DNA of 64,000 nucleotides, taken from assembly GCA_002796995.1 (NCBI GenBank), contig PEKW01000008.1:310001-374000 (forward strand). The letters are read 5' to 3'. Under the pieces are notes generated by a model. That model was not told the DNA's origin. It saw only the letters and a program-made list of their open reading frames with translations, and ran no database searches. Positions 10,261 to 19,307 of the stretch are shown here, in pieces. Each line of letters starts with the position of its first letter. Position 1 is the stretch's first letter. Both the position numbers and the translations under genes were made by a program. Source of the stretch: Rhizobium sp. Lineage in GTDB: Bacteria; Pseudomonadota; Alphaproteobacteria; Rhizobiales; Rhizobiaceae.

Positions 10261-11864
10261 GCGAATATGCCCTGCATGAACCAGCTCGGCCGGGCCGATC
10301 CACGTTCGTAGAGACCCTGGCGGAAGAGCCAGAAACGGTGGCCGGCGCTGTCCTCGATGCGGAAATAGTCGCGCGGCGAGGCCTCCTCGCCGTCGATCCA
10401 CCATTCCGGCGCCAGCCGTTCCGGCCCCTCGGCCCGCGCCACCCTGTGCTGGGCCCGGCGCCAGCGGAAACTGGCGGGCGGACCGTCCGGCACCTCGGCG
10501 GTCACCTCCACCGGTTCGGGATGGGCAAAGAGTCGGATCGGCCTTTCGCTGCGAACCGGTGGGCCTGGCAGACGCGCGGCGGTGGCCACCGTCGCCTCGG
10601 TGAGCGGCGAAAGGCCGGAGGCGCGTTCCGGCCAATGGCTGGCATGGGTGACGGGGAGCGTGAGGCAGCCTTCGCCGAAACGGGCCGTCACCCGGTCGAT
10701 GAAGTCGAGGGCCGCATCCTCCTGCCGCGGGCGGGTCCCGAAACTGCCCTGCGTTTCGGCCAGGGCCTCGGTGCGCAAGACGTTGAGCCGGACGATTTCG
10801 AAACCGAAGCCGGCATCGAGGTCGTCATGCAGCACGCCGAGCCGTTCGGAAAACAGCGCCTGGATGCGCCGGGCATCCTTGAGCGGCGACGCGGCACCGA
10901 TCTCGATCCGGAACACCCGGCCATCCACCCGGAACAGCAGGAGTTCGAACAGCCGGCCGCCTTCGCCGCGCGCGTCGAGGCCCGATTTCAGGCCCGCCGC
11001 CAGCCGACCGGTCAGGTCGAGGATCACCTCCTCGTCGCGGACCGGTTCCGCCAACCGCCGTTCGACCGAAAGCAGGGCGACCGGCCGCCGGGGCACGATC
11101 GATTCCCCCTCGCGCCCGAGCGCCTGGTCGAGCCGCAGCAGCAGGCCGGGGCCGAAACGCCGGGTCAGCGGCCCGCGGGGCGCCGTCAGAAGATCGCCCA
11201 CCTGCTTGAGCCCGACCCGCGCCAGCGCCGCCGCCATGCCCGCGTCGATCCGGAGCGCCGCCAGGGGAAGGGGCGAGAGAACCCGCACCATGTCGCTGTC
11301 GGCCACCACCGCATGGCCGGAAAAGCGCGCGGCCGCCCAGGACAGGCCGGGCGTCGAGGAGATCGCCCCGCGCGCATCGAGCCCCAGCTGAAGAAGCCGG
11401 TCGAGCAGTTCGGCGACAAGCTTCGCCTCCCCGCCGAACAGATGGGCGCAGCCCGTGATGTCGAGCATCAGCCCGTCCAGGCCGTCCAGCGCCACTAGCG
11501 GCGTATAGCGGTCGCACCAGTCGGCGATCGCCTCGAGAAAGCGCCGGTCCGCCGGCATGTCGTCTTCGGCGACGTCGAGCGCCGGACAGATGGCGCGCGC
11601 CTCGGCGAGCGCCTGGCCGGCGCGCAGCCCAATCGCCTCGGCGACCTCGTCGAGCGCGCTCAGCCGCATGGCATTGGCGATCCGCCCGGCGCAGACGACC
11701 GGCGGATGCTCAGGACGCCCGGTCGAACGCCACGACTGTCCCCAGCGCCGGCGCGCCAGCCGATCGGTCGAAAGGCGGGGAAACCAGAGCGCCAGGATGC
11801 GTCGGTCGGTGTGCAGGGCTTGTGCCGGCGTGAAGGGGAGCTGCGGGGTAAAATTGGCGGTCAT
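10257..11864 (-). CDS. imuB: ImuB, Y-family polymerase-like mutasome protein
   Basis: ImuB is a catalytically inactive Y-family polymerase relative that connects DnaE2 to the replication clamp and to ImuA. The 535-residue product shows the [14 protein letters not shown] opening and the [19 protein letters not shown] segment typical of the family, then little-finger-like and C-terminal regions. The start at 11864 is the only ATG that keeps the conserved opening, and it lies inside imuA, giving a 155-bp overlap between the genes in different frames. Residues 8-12 (QLPFT) resemble a clamp-binding motif, but that reading is inference. The 3' end is coupled to dnaE2 through ATGA. Confidence 0.93.
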   Translation of the reverse strand: MTANFTPQLPFTPAQALHTDRRILALWFPRLSTDRLARRRWGQSWRSTGRPEHPPVVCAGRIANAMRLSALDEVAEAIGLRAGQALAEARAICPALDVAEDDMPADRRFLEAIADWCDRYTPLVALDGLDGLMLDITGCAHLFGGEAKLVAELLDRLLQLGLDARGAISSTPGLSWAAARFSGHAVVADSDMVRVLSPLPLAALRIDAGMAAALARVGLKQVGDLLTAPRGPLTRRFGPGLLLRLDQALGREGESIVPRRPVALLSVERRLAEPVRDEEVILDLTGRLAAGLKSGLDARGEGGRLFELLLFRVDGRVFRIEIGAASPLKDARRIQALFSERLGVLHDDLDAGFGFEIVRLNVLRTEALAETQGSFGTRPRQEDAALDFIDRVTARFGEGCLTLPVTHASHWPERASGLSPLTEATVATAARLPGPPVRSERPIRLFAHPEPVEVTAEVPDGPPASFRWRRAQHRVARAEGPERLAPEWWIDGEEASPRDYFRIEDSAGHRFWLFRQGLYERGSARPSWFMQGIFA

Positions 11865-12633
11865 CTTTGTTCCACTCCAGGATCAGTTCGCGAGGGCCCC
11901 CGAGCCGGATCTTTTCCGGAACGAGGCGAAAGACGGGATTGCCGATGCTGCCGCCAAGCATCGATCCGTCGGGCAGGAAGCGCGCCGCCGCCGGCGCGGG
12001 TTCGATGCGAAGGCGAAGGGAAGCGCTACTCGCCTCTTCCTCCCCGCCCTGGCGCACCAGAAGGAGAAAACCGCCGGTGCTCTTGGCCTTCAGGCTGAGC
12101 CGCCGGCTTTCGGTCAGGCCGAACCCGCGCGGATTGCCGTTGACCTCCAGCATCACCGCCGAAAAGCCGCCCGAGGTAAGCGCCGCATCTGCCAGCCAGA
12201 GCGCATCCTCCAGCCGCCTGGGCATGGCATAGAGGAGCTCGCCCGGCTGCAATCCGTAGTCGGCAAGGCCCGCCGCATGGGGCAGACCCGCCTCCCGGGC
12301 GACCATCCGTTCGCCGATCCACAGGATGCGCTTTGCCGGCCGATGGGACCGGCCGAACAGGCAAAGGCCCAGCCCGAAGCCGCTGACGGCCCCGGCGTCC
12401 CGCAGCTGCAGGCCGCGCGCCTCGATCATCGAGCCGACCGGAAACCCCTCCGGCAGCAGGCTTTCCAGACCTTGATTTTCCTGGATAACGGGCGCGCAGA
12501 ACCGCGGATCCGCCTCGTCGCCGGGGCCGCCGGCCACGGGCGCAAGCCCGTCCGCAGGGGGACGCCCTTCGATCTTCGCTATGGCTTCGCGCAAGGCAAA
12601 AAGCCTCTCCTGCGCCTGAGCGGTCGCGCTCAT
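11710..12633 (-). CDS. imuA: ImuA, RecA-like mutasome protein
   Basis: This is the first gene of the SOS mutagenesis operon. ImuA is a RecA/SulA-like protein required together with ImuB and DnaE2 for damage-induced mutagenesis. The 307-residue protein contains the LPEGFPVGSMIEARG, LGLCLFGRSHRPAKRILWIGERM and RRLSLKAKSTGGFLLLV regions expected of the family. The start is preceded by AGGAG at good spacing. The last 50 or so residues (Pro/Ala-rich) are encoded in the part that overlaps imuB. A GTTC-N7-GTTC LexA box lies 20 bp upstream of the start codon. Confidence 0.92.
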   Translation of the reverse strand: MSATAQAQERLFALREAIAKIEGRPPADGLAPVAGGPGDEADPRFCAPVIQENQGLESLLPEGFPVGSMIEARGLQLRDAGAVSGFGLGLCLFGRSHRPAKRILWIGERMVAREAGLPHAAGLADYGLQPGELLYAMPRRLEDALWLADAALTSGGFSAVMLEVNGNPRGFGLTESRRLSLKAKSTGGFLLLVRQGGEEEASSASLRLRIEPAPAAARFLPDGSMLGGSIGNPVFRLVPEKIRLGGPRELILEWNKDDRQFYPAAPLHAGTSPAHRPTHPGALVSPPFDRSAGAPALGTVVAFDRAS

Positions 12634-12653
12634 GACGTCTCTCCTGCTGGAAT

Positions 12654-12668
12654 GTTCCCTATATGTTC
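12654..12668 (-). promoter_or_regulatory. LexA (SOS) box of the imuA-imuB-dnaE2 operon
   Basis: The alphaproteobacterial LexA operator has the form GTTC-N7-GTTC. Exactly that is present at 12654-12657 and 12665-12668, 20 bp upstream of the imuA start. The match is perfect in both half-sites. Repression by LexA and induction by DNA damage are inferred from the known regulation of this cassette. Confidence 0.88.
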
Positions 12669-12790
12669 TTATGGATTCCAGAGCTTGCTAAAAGAGTCAA
12701 CCGGATTCGTTGTGAATTTATTCCTTGACAGAATTCCCACTCGAAATGCGGGGGCAAAGGTCCTATATGGAAAGCCAGTAAGGAGTACCG

Positions 12791-13258
12791 ATGGCACGTA
12801 TTGACCAGACCGAAGATTGGCGCGAACGCCATGCCCCGACGATCAGCGCGTTCGAATCGCTGGCGATCGAGGCCTATGGCCATTTGCCGGAGGAATTCCG
12901 TGCGCTGACGGGCAATCTGATCATCGAGATCGCCGATTTTCCCACCGACGAGGTCTTCGAGGACATGGCGCTGGAAACGCCCTTCGATCTGCTCGGCCTG
13001 TTCGAGGGCCGCGGCATTTCCGAGCGTTTCACCATGGAAACCGGCGAGATGCCGAACCGCATCACGCTCTATCGCCGTCCCATTCTCGATTACTGGGCCG
13101 AGAACGAGGAAACGCTGGGCGACATCATCACCCATGTGCTGATCCATGAGATCGGCCACCATTTCGGCCTGTCCGACGACGACATGGAGCGCATCGAGGA
13201 GAGCGCCGAAGATGCCGCCGCGGAATCCGACGGCATGTCCGCTTCTTTGAAGGATTAA
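12791..13258 (+). CDS. Zincin-like metallopeptidase family protein (DUF1025/PF06262)
   Basis: A 155-residue cytoplasmic protein with an HEXXH zinc motif, HEIGHH at residues 119-124, in the arrangement of the PF06262 family. The fold is that of a minimal metalloprotease, but proteolytic activity has not been shown for most members. The start ATG follows AAGGAG by six bases. It faces away from the imu operon and ends convergently with the next gene, the two stop codons overlapping by 4 bp. No signal peptide is present. Confidence 0.88.
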   Translation: MARIDQTEDWRERHAPTISAFESLAIEAYGHLPEEFRALTGNLIIEIADFPTDEVFEDMALETPFDLLGLFEGRGISERFTMETGEMPNRITLYRRPILDYWAENEETLGDIITHVLIHEIGHHFGLSDDDMERIEESAEDAAAESDGMSASLKD

Positions 13259-13686
13259 CCCCGCGTCGCGAGGAAATGGGCAATGCCCGCTTCCGCGCAG
13301 CTGAGATCCTGGGCGGGCATGCCCGAGCTGATGCCGATCCCGCCCACCACCTCGCCGTCGATGATCACCGGCAGGCCGCCGCCGACCACCATCAGCCGGC
13401 CGCCGATCGCCGAGTGAATGCCGAAGGCCGGGCTGCCCGGCTGGCTGGCCGCGCCATATTCATGGGTCGCCTTCTTCGCCGCAGCCGCGGTAAACGCCTT
13501 GTCGATGGCGATCGTCGTGCTGGTCACCTTGCCGCCGTCCATGCGCTCGAAGGCGATGAGCTGGCCGCTCTCGTCGGTGATGGCAATGCACATCGGCACG
13601 CCGATCTCGCGGGCCTTGTCGCTGGCGCCGGCGATCAGCAGGCGGGCATCGGAAATATCGAGACGTCGGATGGTCAGCACGGGCAT
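13255..13686 (-). CDS. GlcG/HbpS family heme-binding-like protein
   Basis: A 143-residue protein of the GlcG/HbpS/PduO-C family (PF03928), recognised from ITDESGQLIAFERMDGG, AKKATHEYG, PAFGIHSAIGGRLMVVGGGLPV and VVGGIGISSG. Members bind haem or small ligands and often accompany oxidative or glycolate metabolism; the role here is unknown. The ATG at 13686 sits immediately after AGGAG, too close for a normal spacer. The GTG two codons later (13680) is placed seven bases from AGGAG and may be the true start. The 3' end overlaps the convergent metallopeptidase gene by 4 bp. Confidence 0.85.
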   Translation of the reverse strand: MPVLTIRRLDISDARLLIAGASDKAREIGVPMCIAITDESGQLIAFERMDGGKVTSTTIAIDKAFTAAAAKKATHEYGAASQPGSPAFGIHSAIGGRLMVVGGGLPVIIDGEVVGGIGISSGMPAQDLSCAEAGIAHFLATRG

Positions 13687-13924
13687 TCTCCTGCGATGGG
13701 TGGGGGGAGGCGCCGCCGCAAGCCGGCAGAGGCGCAAGCCCCGACCATGGCCGCAATCGCGCTCGAAGGACAATGGCGCGCTGCGGAAAAACATCTGTGC
13801 AGGGGACGGCATATCCAGGGGGTCGACAGGCAAACCACCCACGGTCCCTGCCGCGTCCGGAAACGGGTGGCCGCCGCCCCGCCTGCTGCCTATCCCTTGG
13901 CCTCCAACACCCAAGGAGGTTTCC

Positions 13925-14674
13925 ATGACAAGCCTGAACGACAAGGTCGCCATCATCACCGGAGCGTCGTCCGGCATCGGCCGCGCCACTGCCCTTCTGT
14001 TTGCCGCAGAGGGCGCATCGCTGGTGCTCAATGCCAGGGGCAGTGAAGCCCTCGACGAAATCGTCGACCGCGTGCGCCGCGCCGGCGGCAAAGCCCAGGC
14101 CGTGCCGGGCGACGTGGCCCTCGCCGAAACCCATGAAAAGCTGGTGGATGCGGCGGTGAGCCGCTTCGGGGGTCTCGACATCGCCGTCAACAATGCCGGT
14201 GCCGTCGGTCCGATCCAGCCTTTGGCGGAGGTCACCCTGCCCGAATGGCAGGACACGCTCAACGCCAACCTCACCTCGGCCTTCCTCGCCGCGCGGCTCC
14301 AGATCCCGGCCATGCAGGAGCGCGGGTCGGGCGCCCTCGTCTTCGTCTCGACCTTCGTTGGCACGAGCGTCGGCCTGCCGGGCATGGGCGTCTATGCCGC
14401 CTCGAAGGCCGGCCTCATGGGACTGGTGAAGGGCATTACCGCGGATTATGGCAGCCGCAACATCCGCGCCAATGCGTTGATGCCCGGCGGCACCGATACG
14501 CGCATGGCCGGCGATCAGGCCCAGAAAGACTGGGCGGCAGGCCTGCACGCCCTGAAGCGCATCGCCCGGCCGGAAGAGATCGCCCAGGCCGCCTTGTTCC
14601 TGGCCGGCCCGATGGGGAGCTTCGTCGCGGGCTCCGCCCTCTATGCCGACGGCGGCAATTCCGCCGTCAAATGA
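13925..14674 (+). CDS. SDR family oxidoreductase
   Basis: A 249-residue classical short-chain dehydrogenase. The nucleotide-binding motif is TGASSGIG (about residues 13-20), followed by NNAG in the middle, and the catalytic Ser...Tyr-X3-Lys with YAASKAG. The C-terminus ends with the usual ADGG segment. The length and the small Ala/Gly-rich sequence suggest NADP use, but the substrate cannot be told. The ATG at 13925 follows AAGGAGG at ideal spacing. It stands alone between a divergent GlcG-like gene and the convergent DUF1737/lyase pair. Confidence 0.88.
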   Translation: MTSLNDKVAIITGASSGIGRATALLFAAEGASLVLNARGSEALDEIVDRVRRAGGKAQAVPGDVALAETHEKLVDAAVSRFGGLDIAVNNAGAVGPIQPLAEVTLPEWQDTLNANLTSAFLAARLQIPAMQERGSGALVFVSTFVGTSVGLPGMGVYAASKAGLMGLVKGITADYGSRNIRANALMPGGTDTRMAGDQAQKDWAAGLHALKRIARPEEIAQAALFLAGPMGSFVAGSALYADGGNSAVK

Positions 14675-14722
14675 TCCGAGACATCGGGGCGCCCGCCGCA
14701 CATGGCAGGCGCCCCGAGCCTG

Positions 14723-14929
14723 TCATTGTTCGCCGAGCTTCATGCTCGGATCGTAGTCCTTGCCGTGCACGGTCTTCACCACGGCCTGCCCGCAATGCAT
14801 CTGGTTGGTCGCGGCATTGAAGGACAGGCTCGGCGCGCCGTGCAGTTCCCAGCCCTTGTTGAGCGCATCGGTGACGCGATGACAAAAGGCCGCGTCGTCC
14901 GGGCCGGTGAGGAAACGATAGACTTTCAT
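14723..14929 (-). CDS. DUF1737 domain-containing protein
   Basis: A 68-residue protein that fits the DUF1737 family (PF08410), whose members begin with a MKxYRFLTG-like stretch and carry a LNKGWELHG segment; both are seen here. The function is unknown. The start at 14929 overlaps the stop of the upstream lyase gene by 4 bp (ATGA), so the two are translationally coupled. Confidence 0.85.
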   Translation of the reverse strand: MKVYRFLTGPDDAAFCHRVTDALNKGWELHGAPSLSFNAATNQMHCGQAVVKTVHGKDYDPSMKLGEQ

Positions 14930-15837
14930 GCTGTCCTGCCTTCTCTTGCTTCGATGGCCTGCGCCTTGGCGAGAAGCCGCTCGGCCTGTTCCAGATGCAG
15001 CCGCTCGACCATGCGGCCGTTGAGGCTGATGACGTTGAGGCCGGCCGTTGCCGGATCGGCAAAGGCGGAAACGATCGTCTTCGCCTCGGCCAGCGCCTGC
15101 GGCGAAAAACCGAAATGCCGGTTGGCGCCGTCGATCTGCGCCGGATGGATCAGCATCTTGCCGTCGAAACCCATGGCGCGGCCTTGCGCGCATTCCGCCT
15201 CATAGGTCTCCACCGTCTTGAATTCGTTCGACACGCTGTCGATCGCGTCGAGTCCGTAGGCGCGGGCGGCCAGGATCACCTGCATCAGGAAGGGCACGAC
15301 ATAGGTCCGCCCCGGCTCCGGCGCCACGCCGGTTTCCTTCCTGAGATCGTTCAGCCCGACGACGAAGCAGTCGAGCAGGCCGCCGGCAGTGCGGCCCGAG
15401 CCGGCGATCGCCGCGGCGTTGAGAACCCCGCGCGGCGTCTCGATCATCGCCCAGATCCTGAGACTTTCCGTCGCATCCGATTCCGCCAGCATGTCGGCGA
15501 CGCGCTGCACGTCGTCCGGCCCGTCGACCTTCGGCAGGAGCACCGCATCCGGCCGGCAGGCGATTACCGCCGCCATGTCCTCGAGGAAGAATTCCGTGTC
15601 GAGGCCGTTCACCCGGATGATCGCCTCGCGGTCCTTGAGCGGCGTCTCGGTAAAGAAACGGCGCAGATTCGCCCGCGCTTCGGCCTTCTTCTCCGGCGCG
15701 ACCGAATCCTCGAGGTCGAAGATGACGGCGTCGCAGGACAGGCCATGCGTCTTTTCCAGCGCCCGGACATTGATCGCCGGCACGCTGAGAACGGAACGGC
15801 GCAGCCGCGCCGGGTGGTGGGAATTGATCGAATTCAT
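14926..15837 (-). CDS. HpcH/HpaI-family CoA ester lyase (citrate lyase beta-like)
   Basis: A 303-residue (beta/alpha)8 protein of the HpcH/HpaI aldolase/citrate lyase beta family, which cleaves or forms CoA esters such as malyl-CoA, methylmalyl-CoA or citramalyl-CoA. Motifs are LRRSVLSVPA at the start, CDAVIFDLEDSVAPEKK with the magnesium-binding residues, MIETPRGVLN and GFDGKMLIHPAQI. The ATG at 15837 gives the normal N-terminus; an upstream ATG at 15921 is unlikely. It is coupled to the DUF1737 gene. Genes for the rest of a glyoxylate-type cycle are not in the window, so the substrate stays open. Confidence 0.88.
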   Translation of the reverse strand: MNSINSHHPARLRRSVLSVPAINVRALEKTHGLSCDAVIFDLEDSVAPEKKAEARANLRRFFTETPLKDREAIIRVNGLDTEFFLEDMAAVIACRPDAVLLPKVDGPDDVQRVADMLAESDATESLRIWAMIETPRGVLNAAAIAGSGRTAGGLLDCFVVGLNDLRKETGVAPEPGRTYVVPFLMQVILAARAYGLDAIDSVSNEFKTVETYEAECAQGRAMGFDGKMLIHPAQIDGANRHFGFSPQALAEAKTIVSAFADPATAGLNVISLNGRMVERLHLEQAERLLAKAQAIEAREGRTA

Positions 15838-15948
15838 GCGCCAACTTCTGCCAAGCTTTGCGCAGCCATGCAAGGCGACATTTGCCGGAAAGCCCTTGCA
15901 TTCCGCGGGAAGAAGGACCACCTTGTGGCTTCAGAAAGGATTTCCACC

Positions 15949-16182
15949 ATGCAGAATTTCCGTTCCGTCGCTCTTGCCGCAGCCGGCATCGTCGTGCTGG
16001 CCATCGCAGCCGCCTTCACCGTCTCGCTGACGCTGATCGCCGGCGCCGTGCTGACGCTGACGCTTGCCGCCCGCATGCTGACCGCGCGGCCGAAAAAGGC
16101 CCCCGTCTTTGCCAAGGCAAAGACTGAAGGTCGCGAGATGCGCGTGTGGAACGACGGCCGCGGCACCATCATCGATCTGTGA
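15949..16182 (+). CDS. Small membrane protein, hypothetical
   Basis: A 77-residue protein with a long hydrophobic N-terminal region (about residues 7-43), enough for one or two membrane helices, followed by a basic stretch and a polar tail ending in WNDGRGTIIDL. AAGGA lies eight bases before the ATG. I do not recognise the family, but codon use resembles neighbouring genes. It is divergent from the lyase gene and precedes leuD by 138 bp. Confidence 0.7.
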   Translation: MQNFRSVALAAAGIVVLAIAAAFTVSLTLIAGAVLTLTLAARMLTARPKKAPVFAKAKTEGREMRVWNDGRGTIIDL

Positions 16183-16320
16183 GCGATCGGCCGGCACGCC
16201 CGGAAAACTGACGCTTCGGCGGCCGGGCGTACCCGTTTGGCCAATAAAGGCCTTCAAATCCGCGCGATTTTCCTCTATGGCCTGCGGAATTCCTGAATTG
16301 CATTCCGAAGGCAGGGTCTG

Positions 16321-16926
16321 ATGGAAAAGTTCGTAAAGCTCACCGGCGTCGCAGCACCGCTTCCGGTCGTCAACGTCGACACCGACATGATCATCCCGAA
16401 GGACTATCTGAAGACCATCAAGCGCACCGGTCTCGGCCAGGGTCTGTTCGCCGAGGCACGCTACAAGGAAGACGGTTCGGAAAACCCGGATTTCGTCCTC
16501 AACAAGCCGGCCTATCGCAATGCCCAGATCCTGGTTGCCGGCGACAATTTCGGCTGCGGCTCCTCGCGCGAGCATGCCCCGTGGGCGCTCCTCGACTTCG
16601 GCATCCGCTGCGTGATCTCCACCTCGTTCGCCGACATCTTCTACAACAACTGCTTCAAGAACGGCATCCTGCCGATTGTCGTCAGCCCCGAAGACCTCGA
16701 CAAGCTGATGGACGACGCCAACCGCGGCTCCAACGCCGTTCTGTCGGTCGACCTTGAATCGCAGGAAATCACCGGCCCGGACGGCGGCCGCATCAAGTTC
16801 GACATCGACGCCTTCAAGCGCCACTGCCTGCTGAACGGCCTCGACGACATCGGCCTGACGCTGGAAAAGGCATCGAGCATCGCCGCCTTCGAAAAGACCA
16901 ACGCCCAGACCCATCCCTGGGCCTGA
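16321..16926 (+). CDS. leuD: 3-isopropylmalate dehydratase small subunit
   Basis: This is the small subunit of isopropylmalate isomerase, which together with LeuC converts 2-isopropylmalate to 3-isopropylmalate in leucine synthesis. The product has 201 residues, the full bacterial length. Conserved segments are [14 protein letters not shown], the swivelling-domain loop [17 protein letters not shown], and [18 protein letters not shown]. leuB follows 160 bp downstream on the same strand, while leuC is 36 kb away on the other strand, a split often seen in rhizobia. The start ATG lies 138 bp after the small membrane-protein gene. Confidence 0.96.
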   Translation: MEKFVKLTGVAAPLPVVNVDTDMIIPKDYLKTIKRTGLGQGLFAEARYKEDGSENPDFVLNKPAYRNAQILVAGDNFGCGSSREHAPWALLDFGIRCVISTSFADIFYNNCFKNGILPIVVSPEDLDKLMDDANRGSNAVLSVDLESQEITGPDGGRIKFDIDAFKRHCLLNGLDDIGLTLEKASSIAAFEKTNAQTHPWA

Positions 16927-17086
16927 TCGATCCTGGCAACGGCGCGGGCACCGGCTTGACCGACCGCGCCGGCCTCTCCGCTACGGCTGCCTCCCACCGT
17001 ACCGTTCTGCCGCTGAGTGTCCTTGAAATGCGGGTTTTTGCCCGATAGAAGGCGGCAACTCTTTTTCAAAGCCAGGGAGGCTTTCC

Positions 17087-18199
17087 ATGACACAGCGCAA
17101 TCTCTTCCTTCTGCCCGGCGACGGCATCGGCCCCGAAGCCATGGGCGAGGTCCGCAAGATCATCGCCTACATGAATGCCGAACAGGGCTCAGGCTTCGCC
17201 ACCGACGAGGGTCTGGTCGGCGGCTGCGCCTACGACGCCCATGGCGCGGCGATCTCCGAGGACGACATGGCCAAGGCGATGAGCGCCGACGCCGTGCTGT
17301 TCGGCGCCGTCGGCGGCCCGAAATGGGACGACGTTCCCTATGACGTCCGCCCCGAGGCCGGCCTGCTGCGCCTGCGCAAGGACCTCGAACTGTTCGCCAA
17401 CCTGCGCCCGGCGATCTGCTATCCGGCGCTCGCTTCCGCCTCCTCGCTCAAGCCGGAACTGGTCGAAGGCCTCGACATCCTGATCGTGCGCGAACTGACC
17501 GGCGGCGTCTATTTCGGCGAGCCGAAGACCATCACCGATCTCGGCAACGGCCAGAAGCGGGCGATCGACACGCAGGTCTACGACACCTACGAGATCGAGC
17601 GCATCGCCTCGGTCGCCTTCGAACTGGCGCGTACCCGCAAGAACCGCGTCTGCTCGATGGAAAAGCGCAACGTGATGAAGTCGGGCGTCTTGTGGAACCA
17701 GGTCGTCACCGAGACCCACAAGGCCAAGTATCCGGACGTCCAGCTCGAGCACATGCTGGCCGACGCCGGCGGCATGCAGCTCGTTCGTGCGCCAAAACAG
17801 TTCGACGTCATCGTCACCGACAACCTGTTCGGCGACATGCTCTCCGACGTCGCCGCCATGCTGACCGGTTCGCTCGGCATGCTGCCGTCGGCCTCGCTCG
17901 GCGCACCGGATGCCAAGACCGGCAAGCGCAAGGCGCTCTACGAGCCGGTCCACGGCTCGGCTCCTGACATTGCCGGCAAGGGCATCGCCAACCCGATCGC
18001 CATGATCGCCTCGTTCGCCATGTGCCTGCGCTACTCCTTCAACATGGTGAAGGAAGCCGACAACCTCGAAAAGGCGATCGCCGCCGTGCTCGACAAGGGC
18101 ATCCGCACCGCCGACATCATGAGCGAAGGCGCGACCAAGGTCGGCACCACCGAGATGGGCGACGCCATCCTCGCCGAGTTCAAGGCGCTGTCGGCCTGA
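17087..18199 (+). CDS. leuB: 3-isopropylmalate dehydrogenase
   Basis: LeuB oxidatively decarboxylates 3-isopropylmalate with NAD+, the third step of leucine synthesis. The 370-residue product carries [15 protein letters not shown] at the N-terminus, the [12 protein letters not shown] segment, the [15 protein letters not shown] substrate region and [15 protein letters not shown], which supplies metal-binding aspartates. The region [17 protein letters not shown] near residue 290 contacts NAD. The ATG follows a GGGAGG-type ribosome-binding site (CCAGGGAGGC). It forms a cluster with leuD, and an 11-bp hairpin follows the stop. Confidence 0.96.
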   Translation: MTQRNLFLLPGDGIGPEAMGEVRKIIAYMNAEQGSGFATDEGLVGGCAYDAHGAAISEDDMAKAMSADAVLFGAVGGPKWDDVPYDVRPEAGLLRLRKDLELFANLRPAICYPALASASSLKPELVEGLDILIVRELTGGVYFGEPKTITDLGNGQKRAIDTQVYDTYEIERIASVAFELARTRKNRVCSMEKRNVMKSGVLWNQVVTETHKAKYPDVQLEHMLADAGGMQLVRAPKQFDVIVTDNLFGDMLSDVAAMLTGSLGMLPSASLGAPDAKTGKRKALYEPVHGSAPDIAGKGIANPIAMIASFAMCLRYSFNMVKEADNLEKAIAAVLDKGIRTADIMSEGATKVGTTEMGDAILAEFKALSA

Positions 18200-18217
18200 C
18201 AGGCCCTTGCATTTGAA

Positions 18218-18244
18218 AGCCGCGGCAACCATCTTGCCGCGGCT
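18218..18244 (+). terminator. Hairpin after leuB
   Basis: An 11-bp perfect stem (18218-18228 with 18234-18244) with a 5-nt loop lies 19 bp after the leuB stop. No T-run follows; it is probably an imperfect terminator or 3' end protector. Confidence 0.55.
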
Positions 18245-18314
18245 GCATGCCGTTCGTGGACGCCGTTCCGGCCTCTCCGTCGCCGGCAGACTGGAATGAA
18301 GCGGAAGGCTGGAC

Positions 18315-19070
18315 GTGAGCGGCATCGACAAGATCAGGACCTGGCTGAAGAGGCGCCGTGACCTCAACCGTCACCCGCCTGCGCCGCACTACTGGCAGAT
18401 CTTCGCCGTCGTCGCCGCCAATCTGGTTCTCCTCTCCTTCCTCATCTTCGACGCGCCCGTCGGCGCCTCCAGGCACCGGGATATCTTCACCCGCTCGCTC
18501 GGCAAGATGATCACCGAATTCGGCAGTTCCGGCTGGATCCTGACGGCCGCGGCCATGCTGGCGCTCACGGGCTTTGCCTCCTGGCGGCTGTCGCGCGGCG
18601 CAAGGCAGCGCTTCCGCGCGCTCTATCTCGGCCAGATCGGCGCCTATGCCTTCCTCGCCGTGGCGCTGTCCGGCATTCTCGCCAATCTCGTCAAGCGGGT
18701 CATCGGCCGCGCCCGCCCCGGCCAGTTCGACGACTGGGGCTCGTTCGGCTTCTCCTCTTTCAGCGGCGCCAAGTTCGAGAGCTTCCCGTCCGGCCATGCC
18801 ACCACGGTCGGCGCCATCTTCATGGTGCTGATCCTGCTTCTGCCGCGCTACCGGCTTGCCTTCATGCTGCTGGCGTTGTGGATGGCGTTCAGCCGCGTCA
18901 TGGTCGGCGCGCACTATCCGAGCGACGTGATCGCCGGCCTGTCCTTCGGCGCCTGGTTCACGCTGCTGCTGGCCAATATCTTTGCCCGCTACCGCTTGGT
19001 CTTCATGCCCGACGCCAAGGGCTGGCCCGTGCCGCGCCTGGCGCTTATCGGCGGCCATCGTCCCGCCTGA
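18315..19070 (+). CDS. PAP2-family membrane phosphatase
   Basis: A 251-residue integral membrane protein of the phosphatidic acid phosphatase type 2 family. The three-part phosphatase signature is complete: KRVIGRARP (K-X6-R-P), PSGH and SRVMVGAHYPSD (S-R-X5-H-X3-D). Five or six hydrophobic segments are visible. Such enzymes dephosphorylate lipid phosphates, for example undecaprenyl pyrophosphate, phosphatidylglycerol phosphate or lipid A; LpxE-like activity is possible but not shown by the sequence. The start is GTG. The gene stands between leuB and rpoH2 on the same strand. Confidence 0.88.
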   Translation: MSGIDKIRTWLKRRRDLNRHPPAPHYWQIFAVVAANLVLLSFLIFDAPVGASRHRDIFTRSLGKMITEFGSSGWILTAAAMLALTGFASWRLSRGARQRFRALYLGQIGAYAFLAVALSGILANLVKRVIGRARPGQFDDWGSFGFSSFSGAKFESFPSGHATTVGAIFMVLILLLPRYRLAFMLLALWMAFSRVMVGAHYPSDVIAGLSFGAWFTLLLANIFARYRLVFMPDAKGWPVPRLALIGGHRPA

Positions 19071-19224
19071 TCCCGGCCGATTCATCACAAGTCCGTGAAA
19101 AGCCGAACCGATCGGCCCTTTGACGTGCAACGTTCAAACCGAATTCCCATGTTCCGCGTAATGGTTTTTGAACGGTCCGCGGCCGGGGACGCTTGCCTTT
19201 GGCAAAAATCGACCTACGCGCGAT

Positions 19225-19249
19225 GGAACCCGTATGGCCTTGGCCCGTT
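19225..19249 (+). promoter_or_regulatory. EcfG/RpoE2-type promoter before rpoH2
   Basis: GGAAC at 19225-19229 and CGTT at 19246-19249 are separated by exactly 16 bp, the consensus for the general stress sigma factor EcfG (RpoE2) of alphaproteobacteria. It lies 58 bp upstream of the rpoH2 start. In Sinorhizobium meliloti rpoH2 is a known RpoE2 target, which supports the call. Confidence 0.85.
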
Positions 19250-19307
19250 CATGCATGAGTGCCGAATAGACGACCCCGTCCTGATCGTACCGCCCATGGA
19301 GACGCCG

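Noticed and set aside
7927..10311. A 794-codon open frame antisense to dnaE2
   Set aside because: It mirrors the codon structure of dnaE2 in high-GC DNA, is rich in Arg/His/Gly/Asp in a shadow-like way, and has no recognisable domain.
12725..12768. TTGACA and CTATAT as a sigma-70 promoter for the metallopeptidase gene
   Set aside because: The two hexamers are about 33 bp apart, far from the usual 17, and no -10 lies at the right place.
13418..13924. Longer N-terminus for the SDR gene
   Set aside because: The cofactor motif begins about 13 residues after the ATG at 13925, which has AAGGAGG; upstream sequence overlaps the divergent gene.
19128..19155. Minus-strand GGAAC..CGTT pair before rpoH2
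   Set aside because: The spacer is 18 bp rather than 16-17 and no minus-strand gene lies downstream.
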